11,931 nucleotides of DNA from Actinomycetes bacterium (GTDB taxonomy: Bacteria; Actinomycetota; Actinomycetes; Mycobacteriales; Micromonosporaceae), in NCBI GenBank assembly GCA_023437285.1, contig JAEZGP010000581.1, positions 1-11,931 on the forward strand. The letters run 5' to 3'. Every line of letters begins with the position of its first letter. Position 1 is the first letter of the stretch. A program made the translations under genes and the position numbers. Below the pieces are notes generated by a model. It made no database searches, was not told where the DNA came from, and worked only from the letters and a program-made list of their open reading frames with translations. This document shows, one piece after another, positions 1 to 6,569 of the stretch.

Positions 1-1
1 G

Positions 2-1459
2 CACCGGGCCGTCGCGCTGGCCGCGCACGGGCGCGACGTGATCCTGGTGCGCCGCGAGACCACGCCCGACGACCTGCCCGGCATGATCGCCGCGAAGGGC
101 ATCCTCACGTCGCGGGGCGGCAAGACCTCCCACGCGGCGGTCGTCGCGCGCGGCATGGGCCGCACGTGCGTGTGCGGCGCCGAGGCGCTGCGGGTCGAGG
201 CCGACCGGCTTACCGTCGGCGACCTGGTTATCAAGGAGGGCGACGTCATCTCCATCGACGGCACGTCCGGCGCGGTCTACGCGGGCGCCGTGCCGGTCCG
301 CGAGTCCGACGTGGCCCGGGCGCTCACCGGCGCCGATGACAGCGACGACGCCGTCGTGGTCGCCGTCCGCCGGCTGCTCGCCCACGCCGACGCTCGCCGT
401 CACCTGGGGGTACGCGCGAACGCGGACACCGCCGAGGACGCGGCCCGGGCCCGGCAACTGGGCGCCGGGGGCATCGGGCTGTGCCGCACCGAGCACATGT
501 TCCTGGGCGAGCGGCGCCACCTCGTGGAACGGCTCGTGCTCGCCACCGACGACGCCGCCCGCGACGCCGCGCTGGCCGAACTGCTGCCCCTGCAGCGCGA
601 CGACTTCGCGGACATCCTGCGCGCCATGGACGGCCTGCCGGTCACCATCCGGCTGCTCGACCCGCCGCTGCACGAGTTCCTGCCCTCGCTGGAGGACCTC
701 GCCGTACGGGTCGCGGTGGCCGCCGAGCGGGGCGAGCCCCACGGGCACGACGAGGAGCTGCTGACCGCGGTCCGGCGCATGCACGAGCAGAACCCCATGC
801 TGGGCCTGCGCGGTGTGCGGCTCGGCCTGGTCGTGCCCGGCCTGTTCGCCATGCAGGTGCGCGCCATCGCCGAGGCGGCCGCGACCCTGTCCGCTGCGGG
901 CGGCGACCCCCGCCCCGAGATCATGGTGCCGCTGGTCGGCGCGGTCCAGGAGTTGGAGGCCGTGCGGGCCGAGGCGCTCGACGTGCTGCGGCTGGTGGCC
1001 AAGGAGACCGGGGTCGAGGTGGACGCCGCGATCGGCACGATGATCGAGGTACCGCGCGCCGCGCTGACCGCGGGCGAGATCGCGGGCGCCGCCGAGTTCT
1101 TCTCGTTCGGCACCAACGACCTGACCCAGATGGGGTGGGGTTTCTCGCGCGACGATGTCGAGGCTTCGTTCTTTTCGCGCTACCTCGATCTGGGCATCTT
1201 CGGCGTGTCGCCCTTCGAGTCGCTCGACCGGGCCGGCGTCGGTCGGCTCGTACGCATCGCCGTCGAGGAGGGACGCGCGGCCCGGCCCGACCTCCATATC
1301 GGAGTGTGCGGCGAGCACGGCGGTGACCCGGACTCCATCCACTTCTTCCACGAGGTCGGGCTGGACTACGTCTCCTGCTCGCCGTTCCGGGTGCCGGTGG
1401 CCCGGCTCGAGGCCGGGCGGGCCACGCTCGGCTCGCCGAGCACCTCGGACAGCCGCTGA
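2..1459 (+). CDS. ppdK: Pyruvate, phosphate dikinase, C-terminal part (5' end outside window)
   Basis: Interconverts pyruvate + ATP + Pi and PEP + AMP + PPi in the cytoplasm. The frame is open from base 2 with no real start, so about 486 C-terminal residues of a roughly 880-residue enzyme are present; the N-terminal ATP-grasp part is missing. A GTG at 38 is internal, not the start. Numbering from that GTG, the swivelling phosphohistidine domain shows GGKTSHAAVVARGMG with the phospho-acceptor His32. The PEP/pyruvate TIM-barrel follows with GIGLCRTEHMF, the PPDK-typical RLLDPPLHEFLP, NPMLGLRGVRLG, FSFGTNDLTQM and GVCGEHGGDP, whose Cys424 is the expected catalytic acid/base. These motifs, especially LDPPLHEFLP and LCRTEHMF, separate it from PEP synthase and PTS enzyme I. 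The usual GGMTSH reads GGKTSH here. The gene ends in TGA, 96 nt before the next start. Family assignment is secure; physiological direction is not visible. Confidence 0.96.
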   Translation, partial: HRAVALAAHGRDVILVRRETTPDDLPGMIAAKGILTSRGGKTSHAAVVARGMGRTCVCGAEALRVEADRLTVGDLVIKEGDVISIDGTSGAVYAGAVPVRESDVARALTGADDSDDAVVVAVRRLLAHADARRHLGVRANADTAEDAARARQLGAGGIGLCRTEHMFLGERRHLVERLVLATDDAARDAALAELLPLQRDDFADILRAMDGLPVTIRLLDPPLHEFLPSLEDLAVRVAVAAERGEPHGHDEELLTAVRRMHEQNPMLGLRGVRLGLVVPGLFAMQVRAIAEAAATLSAAGGDPRPEIMVPLVGAVQELEAVRAEALDVLRLVAKETGVEVDAAIGTMIEVPRAALTAGEIAGAAEFFSFGTNDLTQMGWGFSRDDVEASFFSRYLDLGIFGVSPFESLDRAGVGRLVRIAVEEGRAARPDLHIGVCGEHGGDPDSIHFFHEVGLDYVSCSPFRVPVARLEAGRATLGSPSTSDSR

Positions 1460-1555
1460 CTCTCCACCCGGCGCACGGTAACGCCACGTTTGCGCCGCGC
1501 GGGCGTAACCTGTCGGGAAGGTCGACGACGGGTCTTCGCCGAGGGGAGAGGTGCC
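1460..1555 (+). promoter_or_regulatory. Gap between ppdK and VOC gene; weak candidate promoter
   Basis: This 96-nt gap is the only place on the + strand with room for a promoter for the four-gene run that follows. A TAnnnT-type -10-like hexamer, TAACCT, lies at 1506-1511, but I see no convincing -35 at normal spacing. An imperfect inverted repeat pairs GGTAACGCC (1477-1485) with GGCGTAACC (1502-1510), 8 of 9 matches. It could be an operator half-site pair or chance. There is no U-rich tract that would mark a classical terminator for ppdK. The call rests on position more than on motif quality. Confidence 0.25.
1541..1551 (+). promoter_or_regulatory. Ribosome binding site fixing the VOC gene start
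   Basis: The purine run GAGGGGAGAGG lies 4 nt before the GTG at 1556. It is the best Shine-Dalgarno-like stretch near this gene and argues for that GTG over the in-frame TTG at 1490. The TTG would add 22 residues of arginine-rich sequence unlike the family. Confidence 0.6.
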
Positions 1556-1906
1556 GTGGGCAGTCGGTGGCGTGCGGTGGTGGTGGACGCGGCTGACCCG
1601 GGGCGCCTGGCCCGCTGGTGGGCTGAGGTGCTGGACTACCGGGTCATCGCCGAGGCGAACGGCGAGGTGCGCATCGGCAGCGGACCCGACACGTGGCCCA
1701 TGATCACGTTCTGCCCGGTGGACGAGGAGCGGGCGGGCAAGAACCGCCTGCATCTCGACCTGCTGCCCGCCGACCAGGCGGCCGAGATCGAGCGGCTGGT
1801 GGATATGGGGGCCAGGCACGTGGACATCGGCCAGGGCGACGTCAGCCAGACGGTGCTGGCCGATCCCGAGGGCAACGTCTTCTGCGTCCTGCGGTCGGCG
1901 GGTTAG
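1556..1906 (+). CDS. VOC-family (glyoxalase-like fold) protein
   Basis: This is a small soluble protein of 116 residues with the single-module vicinal-oxygen-chelate fold, of the Glyoxalase_6-like type. Visible hallmarks are the N-terminal strand WRAVVVDAADPGRLARWWAEVL, spread over residues 5-26, then RLHLDLLP with His66, and the C-terminal TVLADPEGNVFCVL. In relatives the end usually reads DPEGNEFCVL, where the Glu is a metal ligand; here that position is Val108. The N-terminal strand also carries no obvious His ligand, so metal binding and catalysis are doubtful. It may be a binding or resistance-type member rather than an enzyme. The substrate is unknown. The start is the GTG at 1556, supported by a strong purine-rich RBS. 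The TAG stop is 6 nt before the next ATG, so the gene probably heads the + strand operon. Confidence 0.85.
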   Translation: MGSRWRAVVVDAADPGRLARWWAEVLDYRVIAEANGEVRIGSGPDTWPMITFCPVDEERAGKNRLHLDLLPADQAAEIERLVDMGARHVDIGQGDVSQTVLADPEGNVFCVLRSAG

Positions 1907-1912
1907 GCGAGC

Positions 1913-2998
1913 ATGTCCGAGCCGGCCGACCGCCCGCAGGCGAGCGCGCGTGCCACGTACCGGCACGCGGTGGTGGCCACGCTGGGCGTGCTGACCGTGC
2001 TGGTGGGCGCCTACGCGCTCTACGCCGTGCGCTCCGTACTGGTGCTCGTGCTCATCGCGCTGTTCATCGCCGTGAGCCTCGACCCGGCCGTGCGCTGGCT
2101 GACCGCGCACGGCCTGCGGCGCGGCCTCGCCGTGGCGCTGATCTTCACGGTCACCCTGGGCGCCACGGTCGGCCTGATCGCGGCGATGGGCCCGCCGCTG
2201 ATCCAGCAGGGCACCAACCTGGTCAACGACTTCCCGCAGTACGTGGCGGAACTGTCCGAGCGGTCCAAGGCGTACAAGGACCTCTCCGACCGGTACGGGA
2301 TCACCGAGCAGCTGACCAACTTCGCGGCCACCGTGCCCGCGAAGGTCGGCGCCGGCGTCCTCGGCTTCATCCGGAGCTTCTTCGGCGCCATCTTCACCGG
2401 CCTGCTCGTGGCCGTGCTGGCCATCTACTTCCTCGCCGACCTGCCCCGCCTGCGGCGCGGGCTGGCCCGGCTGTTCCCGGTCGACTACCGGCCCAAGGTG
2501 CGCTACGCCACCGACGTGGTGGTCGACAAGGTCGGTGCGTACATGATCGGCAACCTGTTGATCTCGCTGATCGCCGGCATCGCGACGTTCGCGGTGCTCA
2601 GCCTCGCCGGCGTGCCCTTCGCCCTGCCGCTGGCGTTCGTCGTGGCGGTCACCGACCTCATCCCGATGATCGGCGCCACCCTCGGCGCGGTGATCACCAT
2701 CGGGGTCACCGTCATCGCGACCAACATCTGGCCCCACGGCGTGATCATCACGGCCTTCTTCATCCTGTACCAGCAGCTCGAGAACTACCTCATCGCCCCG
2801 CGCGTCCAGCGCAGCTCCGTGGACCTGCCCGCCCTGGCCGTCCTGCTCGCCGGCATCATCGGCGCGGCCGTCCTCGGGCTGATCGGGGCCCTCATGGCCA
2901 TCCCCGTGGCCGCCGCCGTCAAGGTGCTGCTGTCGCCCGTCATCCACGAGATGGACGTCGAAGACCCCGAACTCAGCGAAGAGGCCGCGCCGACGTGA
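1913..2998 (+). CDS. AI-2E family transporter (PerM/UPF0118-like membrane protein)
   Basis: This is a 361-residue polytopic inner-membrane protein of the AI-2E/PerM superfamily. That family includes the autoinducer-2 exporter TqsA and Na+/H+ antiporter-like members, so the name does not fix the substrate. Hydrophobic segments lie near residues 20-55 (two helices), 72-92, 158-176, 210-232, 234-250, 255-270, 275-288 and 305-338. Between the early and middle helices sits a soluble, charged stretch (about 98-150), typical of the family. Family signatures are DLIPMIGATLGAV (248-260) and YQQLENYLIAPRV (286-298). The C-terminus is short and acidic (EMDVEDPELSEEAAPT). ATG 1913 follows the upstream TAG by 6 nt, and its TGA shares bases with the GTG of the dgt gene. 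No ligand-specific residue is visible, so AI-2 export should not be assumed. Confidence 0.92.
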   Translation: MSEPADRPQASARATYRHAVVATLGVLTVLVGAYALYAVRSVLVLVLIALFIAVSLDPAVRWLTAHGLRRGLAVALIFTVTLGATVGLIAAMGPPLIQQGTNLVNDFPQYVAELSERSKAYKDLSDRYGITEQLTNFAATVPAKVGAGVLGFIRSFFGAIFTGLLVAVLAIYFLADLPRLRRGLARLFPVDYRPKVRYATDVVVDKVGAYMIGNLLISLIAGIATFAVLSLAGVPFALPLAFVVAVTDLIPMIGATLGAVITIGVTVIATNIWPHGVIITAFFILYQQLENYLIAPRVQRSSVDLPALAVLLAGIIGAAVLGLIGALMAIPVAAAVKVLLSPVIHEMDVEDPELSEEAAPT

Positions 2999-4245
2999 CC
3001 GCCGCCGACGCCGAGCGGTACGTGCCCGAGCCGCCCAAGGACCCGTCGACGCTCGCCGCCGACGCCGGCCGTGGCCCGTACAGCCGCGACCGGGCCCGGG
3101 TGCTGCACTCCGCCGCGTTCCGCCGGCTGGCCGCCAAGACCCAGGTGCACGTCAGCGGCTCCGGCGCCGACAGCTTCCTGCGCACCCGGCTCACCCACTC
3201 GCTGGAGGTCGCCCAGATCGCCCGCGAGATGGGTGCCCGGCTCGGCTGCGACCCCGACGTGGTCGACGTCGCCGGCCTCGCCCACGACCTCGGCCACCCG
3301 CCGTTCGGCCACAACGGCGAGGACGCGCTCAACGCGGCGGCCGGCCCGTGCGGCGGGTTCGAGGGCAACGCCCAGACCCTGCGGGTGCTCAGCCGGTTGG
3401 AGGCCAAGGTCGTCGGGCCGGACGGGACCCCGGCGGGACTCAACCTCACCCGGGCCAGCCTCGACGCGTCCTGCAAGTACCCGTGGCCGCGCCGCGCCGG
3501 CACCCGCAAGTTCGGCTACTACGCCGACGACGCGCCGGTCTTTGACTTCCTGCGCGCTGCCACCCCGGCCGACCAGCCCGAACGGCAGTGCCTGGAGGCG
3601 CAGGTCATGGACTGGGCCGACGACGTGGCCTACTCGGTGCACGACGTCGAGGACGGTTTCCACCTCGGCCTGGTGCGGCTGGAGGCACTGCTGCGCGACG
3701 CCGACGAGCGGGACGCGCTGTGCAAGGACGTCGCCGAGTCGTACTCCGGGGAGACGGCCGCGGAACTCTCGGGCGTACTCGATGAGCTTCTCGCGGACCC
3801 GGCGGTGAGCGCGGTGGCCGCGTTCGACGGCAGCCACGCCGCCCAGGTCACGCTCAAGCGGGCGGCCAGCCTCCTCATCGGACGGTTCGTCGCCGAGGCC
3901 GTCGCCGCCACCCGGGAGCGCTACGGCGACGGACCGCTGCGCCGCTACGCGGCCGACCTCGTGGTGCCGCGCGCCGCCCGGGCCCGGTGCGCGCTGCTCA
4001 AGGGCATCGCCCTGCGGTACGTGATGCGCCGGCCCGGCGCGGCCGCGCGCTACGACCGGGAGCAGGAGATCCTGCGCACCCTCGTCGCCGCGCTCGTGCA
4101 GCGCGGCCCCGACGCGCTCGACCCCGTGTTCGCCCCGCTGTGGCGGGCGGCCCCCGACGACGCGGCCCGGCTGCGCGTGGTCATCGACCAGGTAGCGTCG
4201 CTGACCGATCCGGCAGCCGTGGCCTGGTTTGAGCGGTTACGGTGA
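2995..4245 (+). CDS. dgt: Deoxyguanosinetriphosphate triphosphohydrolase-like protein (HD domain)
   Basis: Hydrolyses dGTP, or dNTPs more generally, to the deoxynucleoside and triphosphate, tuning the dNTP pool in the cytoplasm. The 416-residue length is normal for the actinobacterial type. The N-terminal pattern YSRDRARVLHSAAFRRLAAK (29-48) followed by KTQV and RTRLTHSLEVAQIAR is diagnostic. The HD metal ligands are visible as His68, His97-Asp98 in AHDLGHPPFGHNGE (96-109), and the later Asp in MDWADDVAYSVHDVEDG. The start is the GTG at 2995, giving a 4-nt GTGA overlap with the previous gene. The reading frame stays open far upstream, but that part is an arginine/proline-rich shadow of other genes. 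A GAGG at 2981-2984 may act as RBS, and translational coupling is likely. In many actinobacteria dgt lies beside dnaG; here a flavoprotein follows instead. Confidence 0.95.
   Translation: MTAADAERYVPEPPKDPSTLAADAGRGPYSRDRARVLHSAAFRRLAAKTQVHVSGSGADSFLRTRLTHSLEVAQIAREMGARLGCDPDVVDVAGLAHDLGHPPFGHNGEDALNAAAGPCGGFEGNAQTLRVLSRLEAKVVGPDGTPAGLNLTRASLDASCKYPWPRRAGTRKFGYYADDAPVFDFLRAATPADQPERQCLEAQVMDWADDVAYSVHDVEDGFHLGLVRLEALLRDADERDALCKDVAESYSGETAAELSGVLDELLADPAVSAVAAFDGSHAAQVTLKRAASLLIGRFVAEAVAATRERYGDGPLRRYAADLVVPRAARARCALLKGIALRYVMRRPGAAARYDREQEILRTLVAALVQRGPDALDPVFAPLWRAAPDDAARLRVVIDQVASLTDPAAVAWFERLR
4241..4245 (+). promoter_or_regulatory. Shine-Dalgarno-like GGTGA inside the dgt stop region
   Basis: GGTGA overlaps the dgt stop codon and ends 5 nt before the ATG at 4251, a suitable distance for that start. 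The GTG at 4242 is in the same frame and would give a 4-nt overlap with dgt and three extra residues. The FAD-binding strand begins right after the ATG (MAEFVVVGAS), as is usual in the family, so I favour 4251. Confidence 0.45.
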
Positions 4246-4250
4246 CAGGC

Positions 4251-5486
4251 ATGGCGGAGTTCGTGGTCGTCGGCGCCTCGCTCGCCGGCGCCAAGGCGGT
4301 CGAGACCCTGCGGGCCGAGGGGTTCGCCGGCAAGATCACCCTGATCGGGGCGGAGACCGACCGGCCGTACGAGCGACCGCCCCTGTCCAAGGGCTACCTG
4401 CAGGGGTCGCAGCCCCGCGACGAGGCGTTCGTCCACGAGCCGGCCTGGTACCGCGACCACGAGGTCGATCTCATCCTCGGGCTGCCGGTCACCGCCCTGG
4501 ACGCCCACGGGCACACCGTCACCGTCGACCGGGTCGACAAGATCAGCTACGACAAGCTGCTGCTCGCCACCGGCTCGCGGGTGCGCCACCTCGACCTGCC
4601 CGGCACCGACAACACCGGCCTGCGCTACCTGCGCACCCTCGCCGACGCCGACGCCCTGCGGGCGGCCCTGCGACCCGGCGCCAACGTCGTGATCGTCGGC
4701 GGCGGCTGGATCGGACTGGAGGTCGCCGCGGCGGCCATCGGCCACGGCTGCTCGGTGAACCTGGTCGCGCGCGACTCCGCGCCGCCGCTGGCGCGCGTGC
4801 TCGGCCCCGAGGTCGGCCAGATCTTCCAGGCGCTGCACGAGGCCCATGGCGTACGCGTGCTGCGCGGCGTCGAGGTGCGCGAGTTCGGCGGCCTCAGCGG
4901 CCGGCTCACCCACGTCGTCCTCGACGACAACACCGAACTGCCCGCCGACGTGGCCGTCATCGGCGTCGGCATCGAACCCAACGTCGACCTCGCGGCGTCC
5001 GCCGGCCTGATGATCGACAACGGCATCGTCACGGACGCCTCCCTGCGCACCTCCGACCCCGACATCTACGCCGCCGGCGATGTCGCCTCGTGGCTGCACC
5101 CCTTGATTGGCAAGCGGATCCGCGTCGAACACTGGGCCAACGCGCTCAACGGCGGGCCGGCCGCCGCGCGCGCCATGCTGGGCCGCGACGTCAGTTACGA
5201 CCGGCTGCCGTACTTCTTCACCGACCAGTACGACCTGGGCATGGAGTACGCCGGGTACGTGGAGCCCGGCGGGTACGACCGGGTGGTGTTGCGCGGCGAC
5301 GTCGCGGCGCGCGAGTTCCTGGCGTTCTGGACACGCGAAGGCCGGGTGCTCGCCGGCATGAACGTCAACATCTGGGACGTGCAGGACGACATCCAGCAGC
5401 TGGTCCGAGCCGGGTACGGCGGCCGCGCCGTCGACCTCGACCGGCTCGCCGACCCGGCGGTCCCGTTGGCCGACGTCCTAGCCTGA
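4251..5486 (+). CDS. FAD-dependent NAD(P)H oxidoreductase, ferredoxin-reductase-like
   Basis: This is a 411-residue two-dinucleotide-binding flavoprotein of the rubredoxin/ferredoxin reductase type (BphA4, CamA, ThcD relatives). It should pass electrons from NAD(P)H through FAD to a small iron-sulfur partner. The N-terminal FAD site reads VVVGASLAG (5-13), followed by the family motif RPYERPPLSKGYL (38-50). ATGSR (106-110) is the second FAD contact. The NAD(P) fold is VIVGGGWIGLEVA (147-159), and the C-terminal FAD motif is SDPDIYAAGDVA (268-279), followed by RVEHWANALNGG. A C-terminal reductase domain (about 320-411) completes the family. No CxxC redox pair is seen, which rules out thioredoxin or glutathione reductase classes. 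No ferredoxin or P450 gene is nearby, so the partner is unknown. It closes the + strand run, and its TGA lies inside the end of the convergent VWA gene. Confidence 0.9.
   Translation: MAEFVVVGASLAGAKAVETLRAEGFAGKITLIGAETDRPYERPPLSKGYLQGSQPRDEAFVHEPAWYRDHEVDLILGLPVTALDAHGHTVTVDRVDKISYDKLLLATGSRVRHLDLPGTDNTGLRYLRTLADADALRAALRPGANVVIVGGGWIGLEVAAAAIGHGCSVNLVARDSAPPLARVLGPEVGQIFQALHEAHGVRVLRGVEVREFGGLSGRLTHVVLDDNTELPADVAVIGVGIEPNVDLAASAGLMIDNGIVTDASLRTSDPDIYAAGDVASWLHPLIGKRIRVEHWANALNGGPAAARAMLGRDVSYDRLPYFFTDQYDLGMEYAGYVEPGGYDRVVLRGDVAAREFLAFWTREGRVLAGMNVNIWDVQDDIQQLVRAGYGGRAVDLDRLADPAVPLADVLA
5478..5486. other. Tail-to-tail overlap of convergent genes
   Basis: The oxidoreductase TGA (5484-5486, + strand) lies 4 bases beyond the VWA gene's stop (5478-5480, read as TAG on the - strand), so the two frames share 9 bp. 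There is no intergenic space for a separate terminator, and I see no hairpin close to the overlap on either strand. Confidence 0.9.
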
Positions 5487-6569
5487 CGCGCGCTTGGGCG
5501 GGGTCGGCCGGGCCCACCACTGGGCGAGGGCGACCGCCGTGAACACCAGCAGGGCGCCGCCGAGGGCGAACCAGACGGTGAGCTCGACATCCTTGCGCTG
5601 CAAAGAGATCGTGCTCGGCAGGTCGGTGAGCACCTTGGTGAGTTCGTTGGCGTCCTCGGCCTGGAAATACTCGCCACCCGTCATCGACGCGACCCGGGTG
5701 AGGGTGTCCTCGTCCAGGTCGCGGTAGCGGCCGCCACCGCCGCCGAAGCCACCGAACCCGCCGCCGCCGCGCCCCATGCCGGGCGGGCCGCCGAACAGGC
5801 CGTCGCCGCCGATCTGGTCCGGCGTGCACACCGGCGGAGCGGGCTCCGTGGTCCCGAAGCCGATCGTGTAGACCCGCAGGTGGCGGGCGGCGGCCTGCTC
5901 GGCGGCGGTCACCGGGTCGACGCCCTGGGTGTTCGCGCCGTCGGTGAGCACGACGATGGTGTCCGACTCGTACTGCCCGCCGGCATCGCCGGCCTCGGGC
6001 AGCTCCACTCCCGTCGCCGCGACGTCCGGGTTGATCTCGGCGATGGCGTCGATCGCGGCGAGGATGCCCTGCCCGATGGCGGTGCCCCGGGCGGTGCGCA
6101 GGCTGTCGACGGCCTTGATCAGGGCGTCCTTGTCGTCGGTCGGCGCGACGAGCAGCGCGGCCATGCCGGAGAAGGCCACGATGCCGACCTTGGCGCCCTT
6201 GGGCTGCGACTCGACGAAGTCGCGGGCGGCCGCCTGGGCGGCGGTGAGCCGGTTGGGCGGGATGTCGGTGGAACACATGGACGCCGACACGTCGATGGCG
6301 AGCAGGATCGACGACGAGTTCGCCGGCACGAGCATGGCCGCCTGCGGTCGCGCCGCCCCGGTGCCCAGCACGACGAGGCCCACGGCGAACAGCCACAGCG
6401 GGATGCGCCGCCGCCACGCCGAGCGCCCCGGCAGCGCCGCCTTGACCAGGGCGACGCTCGACAGCCGTACGGCCTGCCTGCGGCGGCGCCGGCGGGTCCA
6501 CCAGCGGTACGCCAGCAGCAGCGGGAAAGCCAGCAGCGCGATGAGGGCCCACGGCCAGGTCAGCGACAT
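5478..6569 (-). CDS. VWA-domain membrane protein, BatA/BatB-like, with Gly-rich insert
   Basis: This 363-residue protein has an N-terminal membrane segment (about 4-21), a basic cytoplasmic patch (WWTRRRRRRQ), a second hydrophobic segment (57-77), a von Willebrand A domain (about 86-320) and a C-terminal membrane helix (331-350). The metal-ion-dependent adhesion site is complete: DVSAS (Asp93, Ser95, Ser97), Thr163 in RGTAIGQG and Asp210 in LTDG. Between the last VWA strand (VYTIGFG) and the final helix (DEDTLTRVAS) lies a glycine-rich insert, residues 254-281. Two cysteines, Cys99 and Cys248, flank the fold and could form a disulfide if the domain is outside the membrane. In MoxR operons such VWA proteins are thought to present substrates or receive ATPase-driven changes. 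Its ATG directly abuts the TAG of the upstream VWA gene (0 nt gap), so it should be coupled. It is the last gene of the - strand cluster. Confidence 0.93.
   Translation of the reverse strand: MSLTWPWALIALLAFPLLLAYRWWTRRRRRRQAVRLSSVALVKAALPGRSAWRRRIPLWLFAVGLVVLGTGAARPQAAMLVPANSSSILLAIDVSASMCSTDIPPNRLTAAQAAARDFVESQPKGAKVGIVAFSGMAALLVAPTDDKDALIKAVDSLRTARGTAIGQGILAAIDAIAEINPDVAATGVELPEAGDAGGQYESDTIVVLTDGANTQGVDPVTAAEQAAARHLRVYTIGFGTTEPAPPVCTPDQIGGDGLFGGPPGMGRGGGGFGGFGGGGGRYRDLDEDTLTRVASMTGGEYFQAEDANELTKVLTDLPSTISLQRKDVELTVWFALGGALLVFTAVALAQWWARPTPPKRASG

Noticed and set aside
1477..1510. Imperfect inverted repeat before the VOC gene as a ppdK terminator
   Set aside because: The stem has a mismatch, a 16-nt loop and no U tract, so I kept it only as a weak possible operator, not a terminator.
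1693..2994. Upstream extension of the dgt reading frame over the AI-2E gene
   Set aside because: The frame is open but its translation is Arg/Pro/Gly-rich, without motifs. Real dgt similarity begins after the GTG at 2995, which overlaps the previous stop as a coupled start.
2785..5132. Two ~350-codon - strand open frames (2785-3837 and 4050-5132)
   Set aside because: They are antisense shadows of dgt and the oxidoreductase. Their Val/Gly/Ala-rich translations match the mirrored third-position bias and show no known motif.
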